Of a stretch of 64,000 nucleotides of DNA, positions 53,780 through 64,000 are shown piece after piece. Origin of the DNA: Odobenus rosmarus divergens (taxonomy: Eukaryota > Chordata > Mammalia > Carnivora > Odobenidae); contig NW_004451662.1 in NCBI RefSeq assembly GCF_000321225.1, positions 618,107 to 682,106 of the forward strand, in the 5' to 3' direction. The number at the start of each line of letters is the position of its first letter. The first letter of the stretch is position 1. Under the pieces are notes generated by a model, which was not told the DNA's origin, searched no databases, and saw only the letters and a list, made by a program, of their open reading frames with translations. Both the position numbers and the translations under genes were made by a program.

Positions 53780-54240
53780 ACTTTTTTTTTTAATTTTATT
53801 TTACTGTGTTATGTTAATCACCATACATTAGTTTTTGATGTAGTGTTCCATGATTCATTGTTTGTGCGTAACACCCAGTGCTCCATGCAGAACGTGCCCT
53901 CTTTAATACCCATCACCAGGCTAACCCATCCCCCTACTCCCCTCCCCTCTAGAACCCTCAGTTTGCTTCTCAGAGTCCACAGTCTCTCATGGTTCATCTC
54001 CCTCTCTGATTCCCGCCTTCATTTTTCCCTTCCTACTATCTTTTTTTTTTTTTTAACACTAATGTATTATTTGTTTCAGAGGTACAGGTCTGTGATTCAT
54101 CAGTCTTAACACAATTCACAGCACTCACCATAACACATACCCTCCCCTATGTCTATCACCCAGCCGCCCCATCCCTCCCACCCCCCACCACTCCAGCAAC
54201 CCGCAGTTTGTTTCCTGAGATTAAGAATTCCTCATATCAG
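53780..54240 (-). mobile_element. LINE-1 3'UTR, minus, 5'-truncated
   Basis: T-run, GTTATGTTAATCACCATACA, GTAACACCCAGTGCTCCATG, CTTCTCAGAGTCCACAGTCT and GAGATTAAGAATTCCTCATA are the complement of the carnivore L1 3'UTR. An internal T-run at about 54041-54054 suggests it is two joined or rearranged pieces. Confidence 0.82.
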
Positions 54241-54890
54241 TCCAGCACTTAATTCTTAGGAGAATTAACGTATGTCTACTGTGAAGCATGTTAAGTTATC
54301 TTAATATAAGGCAATATCTCTGAAAAGTTTCTCCAGGTCTGAGGTAGAAGAGAAAGGACACTTAATCTTAAAATATTTAGAGGATGCAAATTAAAATTTT
54401 GCCTTGTCACTATATTAGGTTATTTACATAATTTCATATTTGCAATAGAAATATCACTTTTCTACCTCACAGGGTTATTATGAAGATTAAGTAAAAGATG
54501 AACATACATAGCACAGTATCTGATATATGGCAAATGCTCAATAAACTGTTAAAGAAATACTGCTCGTTGCAATGATTAAAATAAATTTTAGTCCAACTTC
54601 TTGCTATTACTGTGACACAAACATGTATACATACACACATATATAACCTATTTATTTAAATGTTATGGCTATCTCCAGAGTATTAGGAATGTTAATAAAG
54701 ATCTGTGAAAGCAAAAAAACCCAGAATACTTGAGGGTACTAAAAAAAAATTTTAATCATTTGATTTGAAACCAACTAATTTAAAGCAAACATGCTAAAAA
54801 ATTCTATTTCTTGAAATTAAGAGAAATTAATTTCACTATTTTCAACTGAAAAAAACTTAATTGAGTCTTCTTTGTAAAAACAATATATGT
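54241..54890. other. Intron segment, AT-rich
   Basis: Contains the 3' half of a MIR at about 54460-54560 (CACAGGGTTATTATGAAGAT, AAATGCTCAATAAACTGTTA, plus strand). Otherwise nothing recognised. Confidence 0.55.
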
Positions 54891-55075
54891 GGGGCGCCTG
54901 GGTGGCTCAGTTGGTTAAGCGTCTGCCTTCGGCTCAGGTCATGTCCCAGCGTCCTGGGACCGAGCCCCCCATCGGGCTCCCTGCTCAGCAGAGAGCCTGC
55001 TTCTCCCTTCTCCCTCTGCCTGCTTGCTCTATCTCTCTGTCAAATAAATAAATAAATAATCTTTAAAAAAAAAAA
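54891..55075 (+). mobile_element. Can-SINE (SINEC), plus
   Basis: GGGGCGCCTGGGTGGCTCAG, GACCGAGCCCCCCATCGGGC, then AAATAAATAAATAAATAATC and an A-tail. Confidence 0.93.
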
Positions 55076-55589
55076 GTTTTTATAGTTATTTTCCCTCCAA
55101 ACTACTTTATATATTTTAAAAATTCACTGAAGTATGACATACATACTATACAAACTATAAGTGTACAGTTTGATAAGACTTTGACAAAGTTGATGCACAC
55201 TTGTTATCAGGACCCAAGTCAGGAAATAGAATACAACCAGCAGTATAAAATTCTCTTCAAAACCATCCCAGCCACTATGTATTTTCACAAATAACCAGCA
55301 TATGTACTTCTATCAATATAAATTAGTTTTACCTACTTTTGAACATTATATTAATAGTACCATATAATATGTAGACCATGAGTTACCTTCATCCATTCTT
55401 GAACTTTATATAAATAAAATAATATGGTATGTGTGCTTTTGTTTCTGGCTTCAACATCATGTCTGTGAGTAAAAATAGTTTAAGCTCATATAGTATTCCA
55501 TAATATAAATAGTTGACCCTTGAACAAGGGTTGAACCATGCAGGTCCAATTATATATATGTGGGTTTTTTTCCCAATAAATACAGTACA

Positions 55590-55785
55590 GGGCACCTGGG
55601 TGGCTCAACTGGTTAAGCGTCTGCCTTTGGCTCAGGTCATGATCACAGGGTCCAGGGATGGAGCCCCGCATCGGACTCCCTGCTCAGCAGGAGTCTGCTT
55701 GTCCCTCTCCCTCTGCTCTTCCCCACCCTACTTCGTACTCTCTCCCTCTCAAATAAATAAAAGCTTTAAAACTAAATAAATAAAG
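55590..55785 (+). mobile_element. Can-SINE (SINEC), plus, inside Tigger
   Basis: GGGCACCTGGGTGGCTCAAC, GGATGGAGCCCCGCATCGGA, then AAATAAATAAAAGCTTTAAA. It divides the Tigger left arm. Confidence 0.93.
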
Positions 55786-55974
55786 CCTTGCAAATGTATT
55801 TTCTTACCTTATAATTCTCTTAATAACATTTTCTTTTCTCTAACTTTATTGTAAGAATACAGTATATAATACATATAACTTACAAAATATGTGTTAATCA
55901 ACAGTAGGCTTTAAGTAATTAAGTTATGGGGGAGTCAAAAGCTATACACAGATTTTCCACTGTGCGGGGGGAAT

Positions 55975-56187
55975 TTTTTTTTTTTTTTAAAGATTCTATT
56001 TATTTAATTGACAGAGCGAGAGACACACACACAGTGAGAGCAGGAACACAAGCAGTGGGAGCGGGAGAGGTGGAAGCAGGCCTCCCGCCGAGCAGGGAGC
56101 CTGATGTGGGGCTCGATCCCAGGACCCCAGGATCATGACCTGAGCCGAAGGCAGTCACTTAACCGACTGAGCCACCCAGGCGCCCCG
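55975..56187 (-). mobile_element. Can-SINE (SINEC), minus, inside Tigger
   Basis: T-run, AAAGATTCTATTTATTTAAT, CCAGGATCATGACCTGAGCC, and GCCACCCAGGCGCCCC at the head. It interrupts the Tigger right arm. Confidence 0.95.
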
Positions 56188-57741
56188 GAGGGAATGTTTT
56201 TCAAGAGTCAACTGTATACCATAATTTATTTATACATTCTACTGCTGAGGGACATTTAGGTTTCTTCTAGTTTGGGGATATCTCAGTGCTGGTATGAATG
56301 TTCTTTTATTTGTCTTTTGGCACAAACATCTATGTATTTGCTGGGTCTTGGAGTATCTTGGAGTGGTACTGCTGAGTCATTAGAAATGCTTATGCTCAGA
56401 TTTGATAAGGACTGCCAAATAACTTCAAGATAACTTATGTCAACTTACACTCCTACCAGTAATGTATTAAAGTCCAAGCTGCTCTACAACCTTGTTAGGA
56501 TGTTTTTCATTTTAGCCATTCAAGTGGGTATATATCTCACTATGGTTTCAATTTGTATTTCCCTGATGATCAGTGAAGGTGGACACCTTTTCATGTTTAT
56601 TGGTCTTTTGTCAAGTGCTTGCTTAAGCCATGTGCTGATTTTTCTATAGAGCTGACCATCTTTCTTAATGATTTTTAGATGCTTTTTAGATATTGTAGAT
56701 CCAAGATGGATGTACGAATTGCAAATGCATTCTCCCACTCTGTGGTAGATTATTTTTTATTGGTTTGTTTGAATAATGAGTGAGTTCTGAATTTTATCTA
56801 ATGTTTTTCCTCTTTAAGATAATCATATTATTTTATTTGTTCAATGTAAATTATATCACTTGATGTTTATTTTTTTCAGGGAGAAAATTTTTATTAATCT
56901 TAATTATAGTACAGTTAACATACACTGCTGTATTACTTTTAGGTGTACAATATAGTGATTCAACGATTCTATACAGTACTCAATGCTCATCATGGTAGGT
57001 GTACACTTAAACCTCTTCACCCATCTCTCCCATACCCCAACCAATCTCCCTTCCGGTAGCCATCAGTTTGTTCTGTATATTTAAGAGTCTGTTTTTTTGG
57101 TTTGTCTATTTTTTTCTTTGTTTTATTTCTGAAATTCCACATATGAGTAAGATCATATGGTACTTGTCTTTTTCTTACTTTAGAGTTAGCATTATACCTT
57201 CTAGACCCATCCATGTTGTTGCAAATGGCAAGATTTCATTTTTATGGCTGAGTAATATTCTATTGTGGATATATACCACATATTCTTTATCCGTACACCT
57301 ATCGATGGACAAGTGCTTGGGTCACTTCCATAATCTGGCTATTGAAAATAATGCAATGAACAAAGGGGTGCATATATCTTTTTGAATTAATGTTTTCATA
57401 TTCATTGGGTAAATACAAAGTAGGGCAATTACAGGATCATGTGGTAATTTTATTTTTAGCTTTTTGAGGAACCTCCATACTGTTTTCCACAGTGGCTGCA
57501 CCAAGTTTGCATTCCCACCAACACTGCACAAGGGTTTCTTCTTATCCATATCCTCGCCAACACTTGTTATTTCTTCCGTTTTTCAGTTTTAGCCATTCTG
57601 ACAGGAATGAGGTGATATCTCACTGTGCTTTTGATCTACATTTCCCTAATAGTGAGTGATGTTGAACATCTCTTCCTATATCTGATGGCCATCTGCATGT
57701 CCTCTTTGGAAAAATGCCTTTCATTTCTGTTTTTGTCTGAT

Positions 57742-57812
57742 TGCTATGGCTAGGACTTCCAATACCATGTTGAACAAGCTGCTATGGCTAGGACTTCCAA
57801 TACCATGTTGAA
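57742..57812 (-). repeat. 38-bp tandem duplication within L1
   Basis: TGCTATGGCTAGGACTTCCA and the following ATACCATGTTGAA occur at 57742 and again at 57780, period 38 bp. It lies close to the L1 deletion junction. Confidence 0.85.
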
Positions 57813-59577
57813 TAAAAGCAGCAAAAGTGGACATTCTTGTCTTGTTCCTGACCTTAGGGGAAAAGCTCTCAATTTTTCCCTACTGTGTATGAGGTTAGCT
57901 GTGGGGTTTTCATATATGGCCTTTATTATGTTGAGGTATGTACACCCCCCAAACCTACTTTACTGAAATGTTTTTATCATGAATGGATGGAATACTTTGT
58001 CAAATTTTTTTCTGGACTATTGCAATGATCATATGGTTTTTATACTTTCTCTTGCTGATGCGATACATCATATTGATTTGCAAATACTGAACCATCCTTG
58101 TATCCCAGGAATAAGTCCCACTTGATCATGGTGAATGATTTTTTTAATGCACTGCTGAATTCACTTTGCTAATATTTTGTTGAGGATGTTTGCATCTATA
58201 TTTATCAGAGATATTAGCCTGTAGTTCTCTTTTTCTGTACTGTCTTTATCTGGTTTTGGTATCAGGATAATGCTGGCCTCACAGAATGAATATGAAAGCT
58301 TTCCTTCTTCTTGTTTAGAATAGTTTGGAAGAATAGGTATTAATTATTCTTTAGATGTTTGGTATATTTCACCTGTGAAGCTGCCTAGTCCTGGATTATT
58401 TTGTTGGAAGTTTTTTTGTTTTGTGTTGTTTTGAATTACTGGTTCAATTTTGTTGCTGGTAACTGGTCTTTTCAAATTTTCTATTTCTTCCCAATTCAGT
58501 TTTGGGAGGCTATATATTTCACGGATTTATCCATTTCTCTAGGTTGCCCAATTTGTTGGCATACAATTTTTCACAATGTTCTCTTATAATCCTTCATATT
58601 TCTGTGGTGTTAGTGGTTATTTCTACTCTTTTATTTCTGATTTTGTTTATTTGAGTCCTTTTTTATTTTTTTATGAGTTTGGCTAAAGGTTTATCAATTT
58701 TGTTGATCTTTTCCAGGAACTAGATACTGGTTTCATTGAACTGTTCTATTGGGTTTTTTTTTTTTTTTAGTTTCTATTTCATTTATTTCTGCTCTAATCT
58801 TTCTTTCTACTAGTTTTAGGTTTTGTTTGTTGTTCTTTTTTAGTTCTTTTACGTATAAGGATAGGTTGTTGTTTGACATGTTTCTTGCTTCTTGAAGTAG
58901 GCCTATACTGCTCTAAACTTCTTTCTCAGAACAGGTTTTGCTGCATACTGAAGATTTTGGACTGTTTTGTTTTCATCTTCATTTATCTCCATGTATTTTT
59001 TTAAATTTCCCCTTTGATTTCTTCATCAAGAAGAAATGTTGACCCATTCATCGTTTAGTAGAATGTTATTTAACCTCATGTATTTGTGTTCTTTCCAGAT
59101 TTTTTCTTGTTGATTGCTAGTTTCATCTTGCTGTGTTCAGAAAAGATACACAGTAGGACTTCAATCTTTTTGAATTTGTTGAGAATAATTTGTGGTCTAA
59201 TATGTGATCTATTCTGCAGAATGTTCCACGTGCACTTGAAAGCAATATGTATTCTGCTGTTTTGGGGATGGAATATTCTGAATATATCTTTTAGATCCAT
59301 CTTTTAGATCCATCTGGTCCAATGTGTCATTCAAAGTCACTGTTTCCTTGTTGATTTTCTGTCTGTATGATCTATCCATTAATGTAATGGGGTATCAAGT
59401 CCCTTTCTATTATTGTATTACTATTGATTACTTTGTTTGTTACCAGCTGCTTTATATATTTTGGGTGCTCCCATGTTGGGTGCATAAATATTTATAATTG
59501 TTATATCTTCTTGTCGGATTGTTCCCTTTATGATTATATAGTGTTCTTCTTTGTCTCTCAACAGTCTTTGTTTTTTA

Positions 59578-59696
59578 ATTTTTTAAAAAGTTTTTACTTA
59601 TTTTTTTTGTACTCTTTATACCCAACATGGGGTTCAAACTCATGACCCGAGATCAAGAGTCGCATGCTTCTCCAAATGAGTAAGCCAGATGCCCCT
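59578..59696 (-). mobile_element. Old Can-SINE, minus, inside L1
   Basis: TTTTTACTTATTTTTTTTGT, ACATGGGGTTCAAACTCATG, CCGAGATCAAGAGTCGCATG and AAGCCAGATGCCCC. Flanked by AACAGTCT on both sides, splitting the L1 text. Confidence 0.85.
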
Positions 59697-61315
59697 AACA
59701 GTCTGTTTTAAAGTCCATTTTGTCCAATATAAGTATTGCTCTACCCTGGCTTTCTTTTCACGTCCATTTGCATGATAAATGCTTTTCTATCCTTTCACTT
59801 TCAATCTGCAAGTGTCTTTAAGTTGGAAATGAGTCTGCTGTAGGAAGCATACACATGGGACTTGGTTTTGTCTTTTTTTTTCATTCATTCCATCACACCA
59901 AGTTTTTTGATTGGAGCATTTAGTCCATTTGCATTCTAAGTAAATACTGATAGGTATGTATTTACTGTCATTTTTTTAATTGTTTTATGGTTGCTTTTAT
60001 AGTTCTTTTCTGTTCCTTTCTTCTCTTACTCTCTTCTCTCACGGTTTGCTAGCTTTCTTTAGTGATATGCTTGTATTCCTTTTTCTTTACTTTTTGTATA
60101 TCCATTACCGGTTTGTAATTTGTGGTTACCATTAGGTTTATATGTAACATCTTATGCATTTAGCAGTCTATATTAAGTTGGTGGTCACTGAAATTTGACC
60201 CCATTCTTTACTCCTCACCACTCCCCATGTTTTAGGTATATAGTGTCACATTTTACATCTTTTGTTAGTCCCTTGGCTGATTTTTATAGGTACACTTATT
60301 TTTACTGCTTTATGCTTCCTATTTTTCTTACTACTCCTACTTATGGTCAGTCTTTCCTTTCCAGTCAGTCCCCTTTAACATTTTTGTAGGGCTAGTGTAG
60401 TGGTGATGAATTCCTTTAACTTGTTTGTCTGGGAAACTCTTTATCTCTCCTTCTATTCTGACTCATAGCCTTGCTAGATAGAGTATTCTTGGTTGCAGGT
60501 TTTTTCTTTCAGCATTTTTCAATATGTCATGCCACTCCATTCTGGCCTTCAAAGTTTCTACTGAAAAACCAGCTGTTAGCCTTAAAGGGGTTCTCTTGTA
60601 TGTATCTGTTTCCTCTTGCTGCTTTTAAAATTATCTCTTTATCAATAGTTTTGGCCATTTTAGTTACTATCTGCCTTCGTGTGTACCTCCTAGGGTTGAT
60701 TTTGTTGGGGCCCCTCTGTCCTTCCTGGATCTGGATTTGTCTCCTTCTCCGTATTAGGGAAGTTTTCAACTGTTATTTCTTCAAATAGATTTTCTGCCCC
60801 CTTTTCTCTCTCTTCTCCTTCTGGAGTCCCTACTGTGTGAATGTCATTATGCTTGATGGTGTTGCGAGTTCCCTTAGTCTATTTTCATTTACTATTTTTT
60901 TTTCTCTCCCCTGTTCAGTTAGCTTTCCATTACTCTGTCCTCCAGGCTGCTGACCTGTTCTTCTGCTTCCTCTAGTCTCCTATTTAGTCCAACTAATGTA
61001 TTTTAATTTCAGTTATTAGGTCCTTAATTTCTGATTGGTCCTTTTGCATGTTTTGAGGGTCTCACTGAGGTCCTCTACTCTTATCTCAAGTCCAGTGAGT
61101 ATCTTTATGACCATTACTTTAAATTCCCTATCAGGCATATTACTTACCTCTGTTTCATTTAGTTCTCTTGCTGGGATTTTGTCTTGTTCTTTCATTTGGG
61201 ACATATTCCTCTGTCTCCTCATTTTGTCTAACTCTCTGTGTCTGTTTCTATGTGTTAGGAAAGTCAGCTACATCTCCTGCTCTTTAACGTGGTGGCTTTA
61301 TGAAAAAGAGGTCTT

Positions 61316-61509
61316 GGGGCACCTGGGTGGCTCAGTCATTAAGTGTCTGCCTTCAGCTCAGGTCATGATCCCAGGTCCTGGGATCAAGCCCCACATCAGG
61401 CTCCCTCCTCAGAGGGAAGCCTTCTCCCTCTCCCACTCCCCCTGCTCGTGTTCCCTCTCTCGCTGTGTCTCTCTGTGTCAAATAAATAAATAAAATCTTT
61501 AAAAAAAAG
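61316..61509 (+). mobile_element. Can-SINE (SINEC), plus, inside L1
   Basis: GGGGCACCTGGGTGGCTCAG, TGGGATCAAGCCCCACATCA and AAATAAATAAATAAAATCTT plus an A-tail. Flanked by similar GAAA...AGGTCTT repeats in the L1. Confidence 0.93.
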
Positions 61510-62344
61510 AATGAAAGAGAGGTCTTATAATGGCCTACAATGCAATGTCCCCTGTTCACCAGAACCTGGTACTTCAGGGGTGTCTCCTATGTGTGTTTTA
61601 TGCACCCTGCTATTGTGACTGAGTCTTCAGTCCAGTCATCTACAATGGCTCGCTCTGCCTGTTGTGGGCAGGGTTGGTCCCTGTGTTGTTAGTGGGCCAG
61701 TCTGGGACCACCATGGACTTAAGTTGAAACAGACCAGGAGTTTGCCAGAGATGCAGTAGCACTGAAGTACAGGGCACTTTCCCTGTGTTGTCCCCTGAGA
61801 AGCTTTTGCTGGTGGGCAAGGCCTGCAGTTGGACATGATATCTGCCTCCAGCCCACTGCTGGGGCTGCAACTGTACTGGCGTGTCTGGTTATGTTTCACT
61901 CTCTCCGGAGCAGGAAACGCTTTGGAGTGGTGCTGGCTCCTGTCAGGGCCACTTGCACACTACCAGTCTCGTGGTACCACTTTGGATGGGCTCTGGCCAA
62001 CGGTGTATTGGAGGGGGCATTTCCACAGGAGAACATGGGGGCAGGTGCACCAACAGCAAGCTAGGAGGAGAGTGCTGTTGCAGCACCCTAGTTCTCAGAG
62101 ATGCCTGTGTATCTAGGCTAGAGGCAGGGAAGGAAATGATACCCACCAACTCTTCTGTTCTTGAAGAAGTCCCCCAAAGATCCCTGCCTCTCCAGCACAT
62201 GTTCTGAGATTAGGAAATAAATCTCCTTCCCATATATCCCAGGCATTTTTCAAAAACTGCTGCTTCTATGCTTTATCTCAGCAGGACTGTTTGTTATTCT
62301 ATCTCTTTAAAGGTGAGGGCTCCACCCTCCTGGTTCCCCCAGAA

Positions 62345-63560
62345 CCAACCTTAAATTTCCAAGTACTTGAGGACTGTCTAGTTATCTTTATGTTGATTTA
62401 GAGCTTAATTCCACTCTGGTCAAAAATTGTACTCTCAATTATTTTCAATCCTCTGAAATTTGTAGAGACTTCCTTTTTGACCCAACATATGATCAATTTT
62501 CTCAAATGTTCCGTGCACTTGAAAAGACTGATTCAGGCAGTTGTAAGATGCAGGGTTCAATACACATCAACTAGTTCAAATTTTTTCATCCTGTTTTTCG
62601 TATCATTTACATCCTTACTAAATTTTTGTCCGTCAGGTATTGAAGCAATAATGTTAAGACTCTTCTAAAGTTAGAATTTTCATATCTCCCTGACAGGTTG
62701 ACCATTTTATCATTATGAAACACCTTTATCAGAAGTAATGTTTCTCTGCCCTAAAATACACCTTAATATTAGTATAGCTACACCACCTTTCTACTGGTTA
62801 GTCTTTGCATGCTCTATCTATCCTTTTGCTTTTAACCTTTCTGTATCTTTATATTTAAGTATGTTGCTTGTTAAGAGCGTATCATTTGAGAATTTTCAGT
62901 TGGTTTTAACCTAGTCTTTTAATTGGAAGTATCTTGCCTATTAACATTCAAAGTAATCACCAATATATTTGGACTTATACCTACCAATCTATGTATTTTC
63001 TTTACTGACCTAATTTGTTTTTTTCTCTCATTTCTTGTCTTTGTTTATATTTAAGAACCTTTCATCCTTTCCTGTATGTTTCTCATGTTTATTTCTGTAT
63101 TTCCAACTCCAATTTTTCTTTCCTTAGCAATGTGAAACTACAGAAAAATCTAATCTTTTTTCCTGTTTAGCTTCTTAGCCTTTTACCCCATGTAGCTTAA
63201 GAACTCAAAAAATGCCTTGAGGGAAAAACCTCTAAATTTCAGAGTTATGTCTGGATCATGGTCCCTCAAGTCCTGGCAATCCCAAACTCCAACTTTCGAT
63301 TCCATAGCTCTATGAGATTCCTAAAAGTTTTGCTGACTTCTCTTAAGTTTTGAATGTGGCCCTCTACCCGGAACCTTGGTTTCTTGTCCTACAACAAAAA
63401 TCGACAAACTCCCACTAGGAGAAAAACATCCCACAGACACAGATTCATCACTCTGCAATTATCTTCTCTCCTGGATCTATACCCCAAAAGTCCAATCTGC
63501 TTGGGCAGCTCTCTGATGTGTAGTAACATTTTCTTCCGATGTTCTTAGCATGGATAAGTA
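62345..63560 (-). mobile_element. Older LINE-1 fragment(s), minus
   Basis: GTTGATTTAGAGCTTAATTC, CCTTTTTGACCCAACATATG, CAAATGTTCCGTGCACTTGA and TTTGCATGCTCTATCTATCC are the complement of an old L1 ORF2. 63180-63560 is less certain and may be the 5' part of the same element. Confidence 0.65.
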
Positions 63561-63598
63561 GTCTGCCACAAGCTATTCCATCTTAGTTGGAAGCACAT

Positions 63599-63631
63599 GT
63601 CCATGTACAGATGCAAATTCTGTACATGGAC
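63599..63631. repeat. Perfect 12-bp inverted repeat around an octamer motif
   Basis: Arms GTCCATGTACAG (63599-63610) and CTGTACATGGAC (63620-63631) are exact reverse complements around the 9-nt loop ATGCAAATT. The loop contains ATGCAAAT, the POU-domain octamer. The function is unknown. Confidence 0.8.
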
Positions 63632-64000
63632 TGTAAACAACACAAACACACACATTTATATTACAGTTCAGATTTGTACAGTATTGTCACGACTGTCAGT
63701 ATATGACTAATAAGTAAAAAAATATGATTATATATCAATAAAAGCCTGCAATCTTTCAAAACTCATTGCTTCCTTGAAGATGAAGTATCAGAATACACGT
63801 TTAGTTATCTTTTAGATCTCTGTCTGTGTATCCAAGTAGAAATATGTAAAAACACCAATGAGCTGGTGGATTTTGCTGTAATGTTAAAATCTTTAGTTAT
63901 AGCCTACCACTTTCAAGACAATTCCTAGGAAGGCTTATGAGTATTTAATGAGGTAGGAAATCTTTAAAAGCAGTGTTTTAATAAACTGTCAGCAGTGAAA
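63632..64000. other. Intron segment, no recognised feature
   Basis: AT-rich intronic DNA with a short AC-rich run at about 63635-63655. No repeat family or exon recognised. Confidence 0.55.

Larger units (their letters stand above)
55511..56214 (+). mobile_element. Tigger-family DNA transposon carrying two SINEs
   Basis: The left end AGTTGACCCTTGAACAAGGG and right end TTTTCAAGAGTCAACTG are inverted copies, set in TA target sites. The interior reads AATAAATACAGTACAG, then TTGTAAGAATACAGTATATA, ATATGTGTTAATCAACAGTA and GGGGGAGTCAAAAGCTATAC. Without the SINEs it is about 300 bp, so a non-autonomous element with no transposase. Confidence 0.85.
55095..56860 (-). mobile_element. Old LINE-1 3' region (L1M), minus, split by a Tigger element
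   Basis: Before the split: CACTGAAGTATGACATACAT and GAACTTTATATAAATAAAAT. After it: AATTTATTTATACATTCTAC, TACACTCCTACCAGTAATGT and GCATTCTCCCACTCTGTGG. Together these give the complement of an old L1 3'UTR and ORF2 end. The L1 text reads continuously from 55510 to 56215 once the Tigger insertion is skipped. Confidence 0.8.
56880..62340 (-). mobile_element. Long LINE-1, minus, internally deleted
   Basis: The 3' end is at about 56880 (TACAGTTAACATACACTGCT), and ORF2, ORF1 and 5'UTR follow on the minus strand to about 62340. Near 57715 it jumps from the ORF2 end (CTTTGGAAAAATGCCTTT) straight to the reverse-transcriptase region (TTGTCTGATTGCTATGGCTA), so roughly 1.5-2 kb, including the catalytic FADD box, is missing. 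Two SINEs are nested. It is on the same strand as MYO9A and dead. Confidence 0.82.
52050..64000 (-). other. MYO9A: MYO9A intron (partial, continues beyond window)
   Basis: No upstream MYO9A exon (C1 domain or linker) was recognised on the minus strand of this stretch, so the next exon lies beyond 64000. 52050-53586 is largely unassigned unique DNA, and the rest is mostly LINE-1. Confidence 0.75.

Noticed and set aside
52050..64000. Further upstream MYO9A exons (C1 domain)
   Set aside because: I looked on the minus strand for cysteine/histidine-rich C1 coding sequence with splice sites and saw none; the stretch is mostly L1 and unassigned intron.

Overview
The window is mammalian nuclear DNA, most likely from an arctoid carnivoran (bear, pinniped or mustelid group). 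Three things support this: spliced exons with GT..AG borders, many LINE-1 pieces, and more than twenty copies of the carnivore tRNA-Lys-derived SINE (Can-SINE/SINEC). The SINE head reads GGGCGCCTGGGTGGCTCAG and the tail reads AAATAAATAAAATCTT. As I remember the families, this form fits neither the dog-type nor the cat-type head. The species call is inference.

Layout: (1) 230-4686, plus strand, GC-rich: NR2E3, the photoreceptor nuclear receptor. Exons 2 to 8 are complete and in frame (379 residues plus stop); exon 1 lies outside the window to the left. (2) About 5.3-8.57 kb: intergenic DNA between two genes that meet tail to tail. (3) From about 8.57 kb to beyond the right edge, minus strand: the 3' part of MYO9A (unconventional myosin IXa). 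Eight coding exons give 497 in-frame residues, covering the RhoGAP domain, a short coiled coil and the basic/serine-rich C-terminus. A repeat-poor 3'UTR of about 4.3 kb follows. MYO9A upstream of 52049 (C1 domains, motor) is not in the window; 52050-64000 is intron.

Most of the rest is MYO9A intron, above all one of about 31 kb (16392-47368). It is packed with LINE-1 in both orientations, SINEs, hAT-Charlie and Tigger DNA transposons, MIR and L2. Notable items are a nearly full-length dead L1 (30159-36834), an L1 with a 5' inversion (26520-28237), a second long but internally deleted L1 (56880-62340), an HMGN1 processed pseudogene (about 29385-29770), and a stack in which a Tigger element sits in an old L1 and itself carries two SINEs (55095-56860).

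The two genes share no evident pathway: NR2E3 is a rod-photoreceptor transcription factor and MYO9A is a motor-linked Rho GTPase-activating protein. I saw no prokaryotic, viral or CRISPR-like system and no credible new protein-coding gene. The noteworthy content is genomic stratigraphy and possible regulatory sequence.
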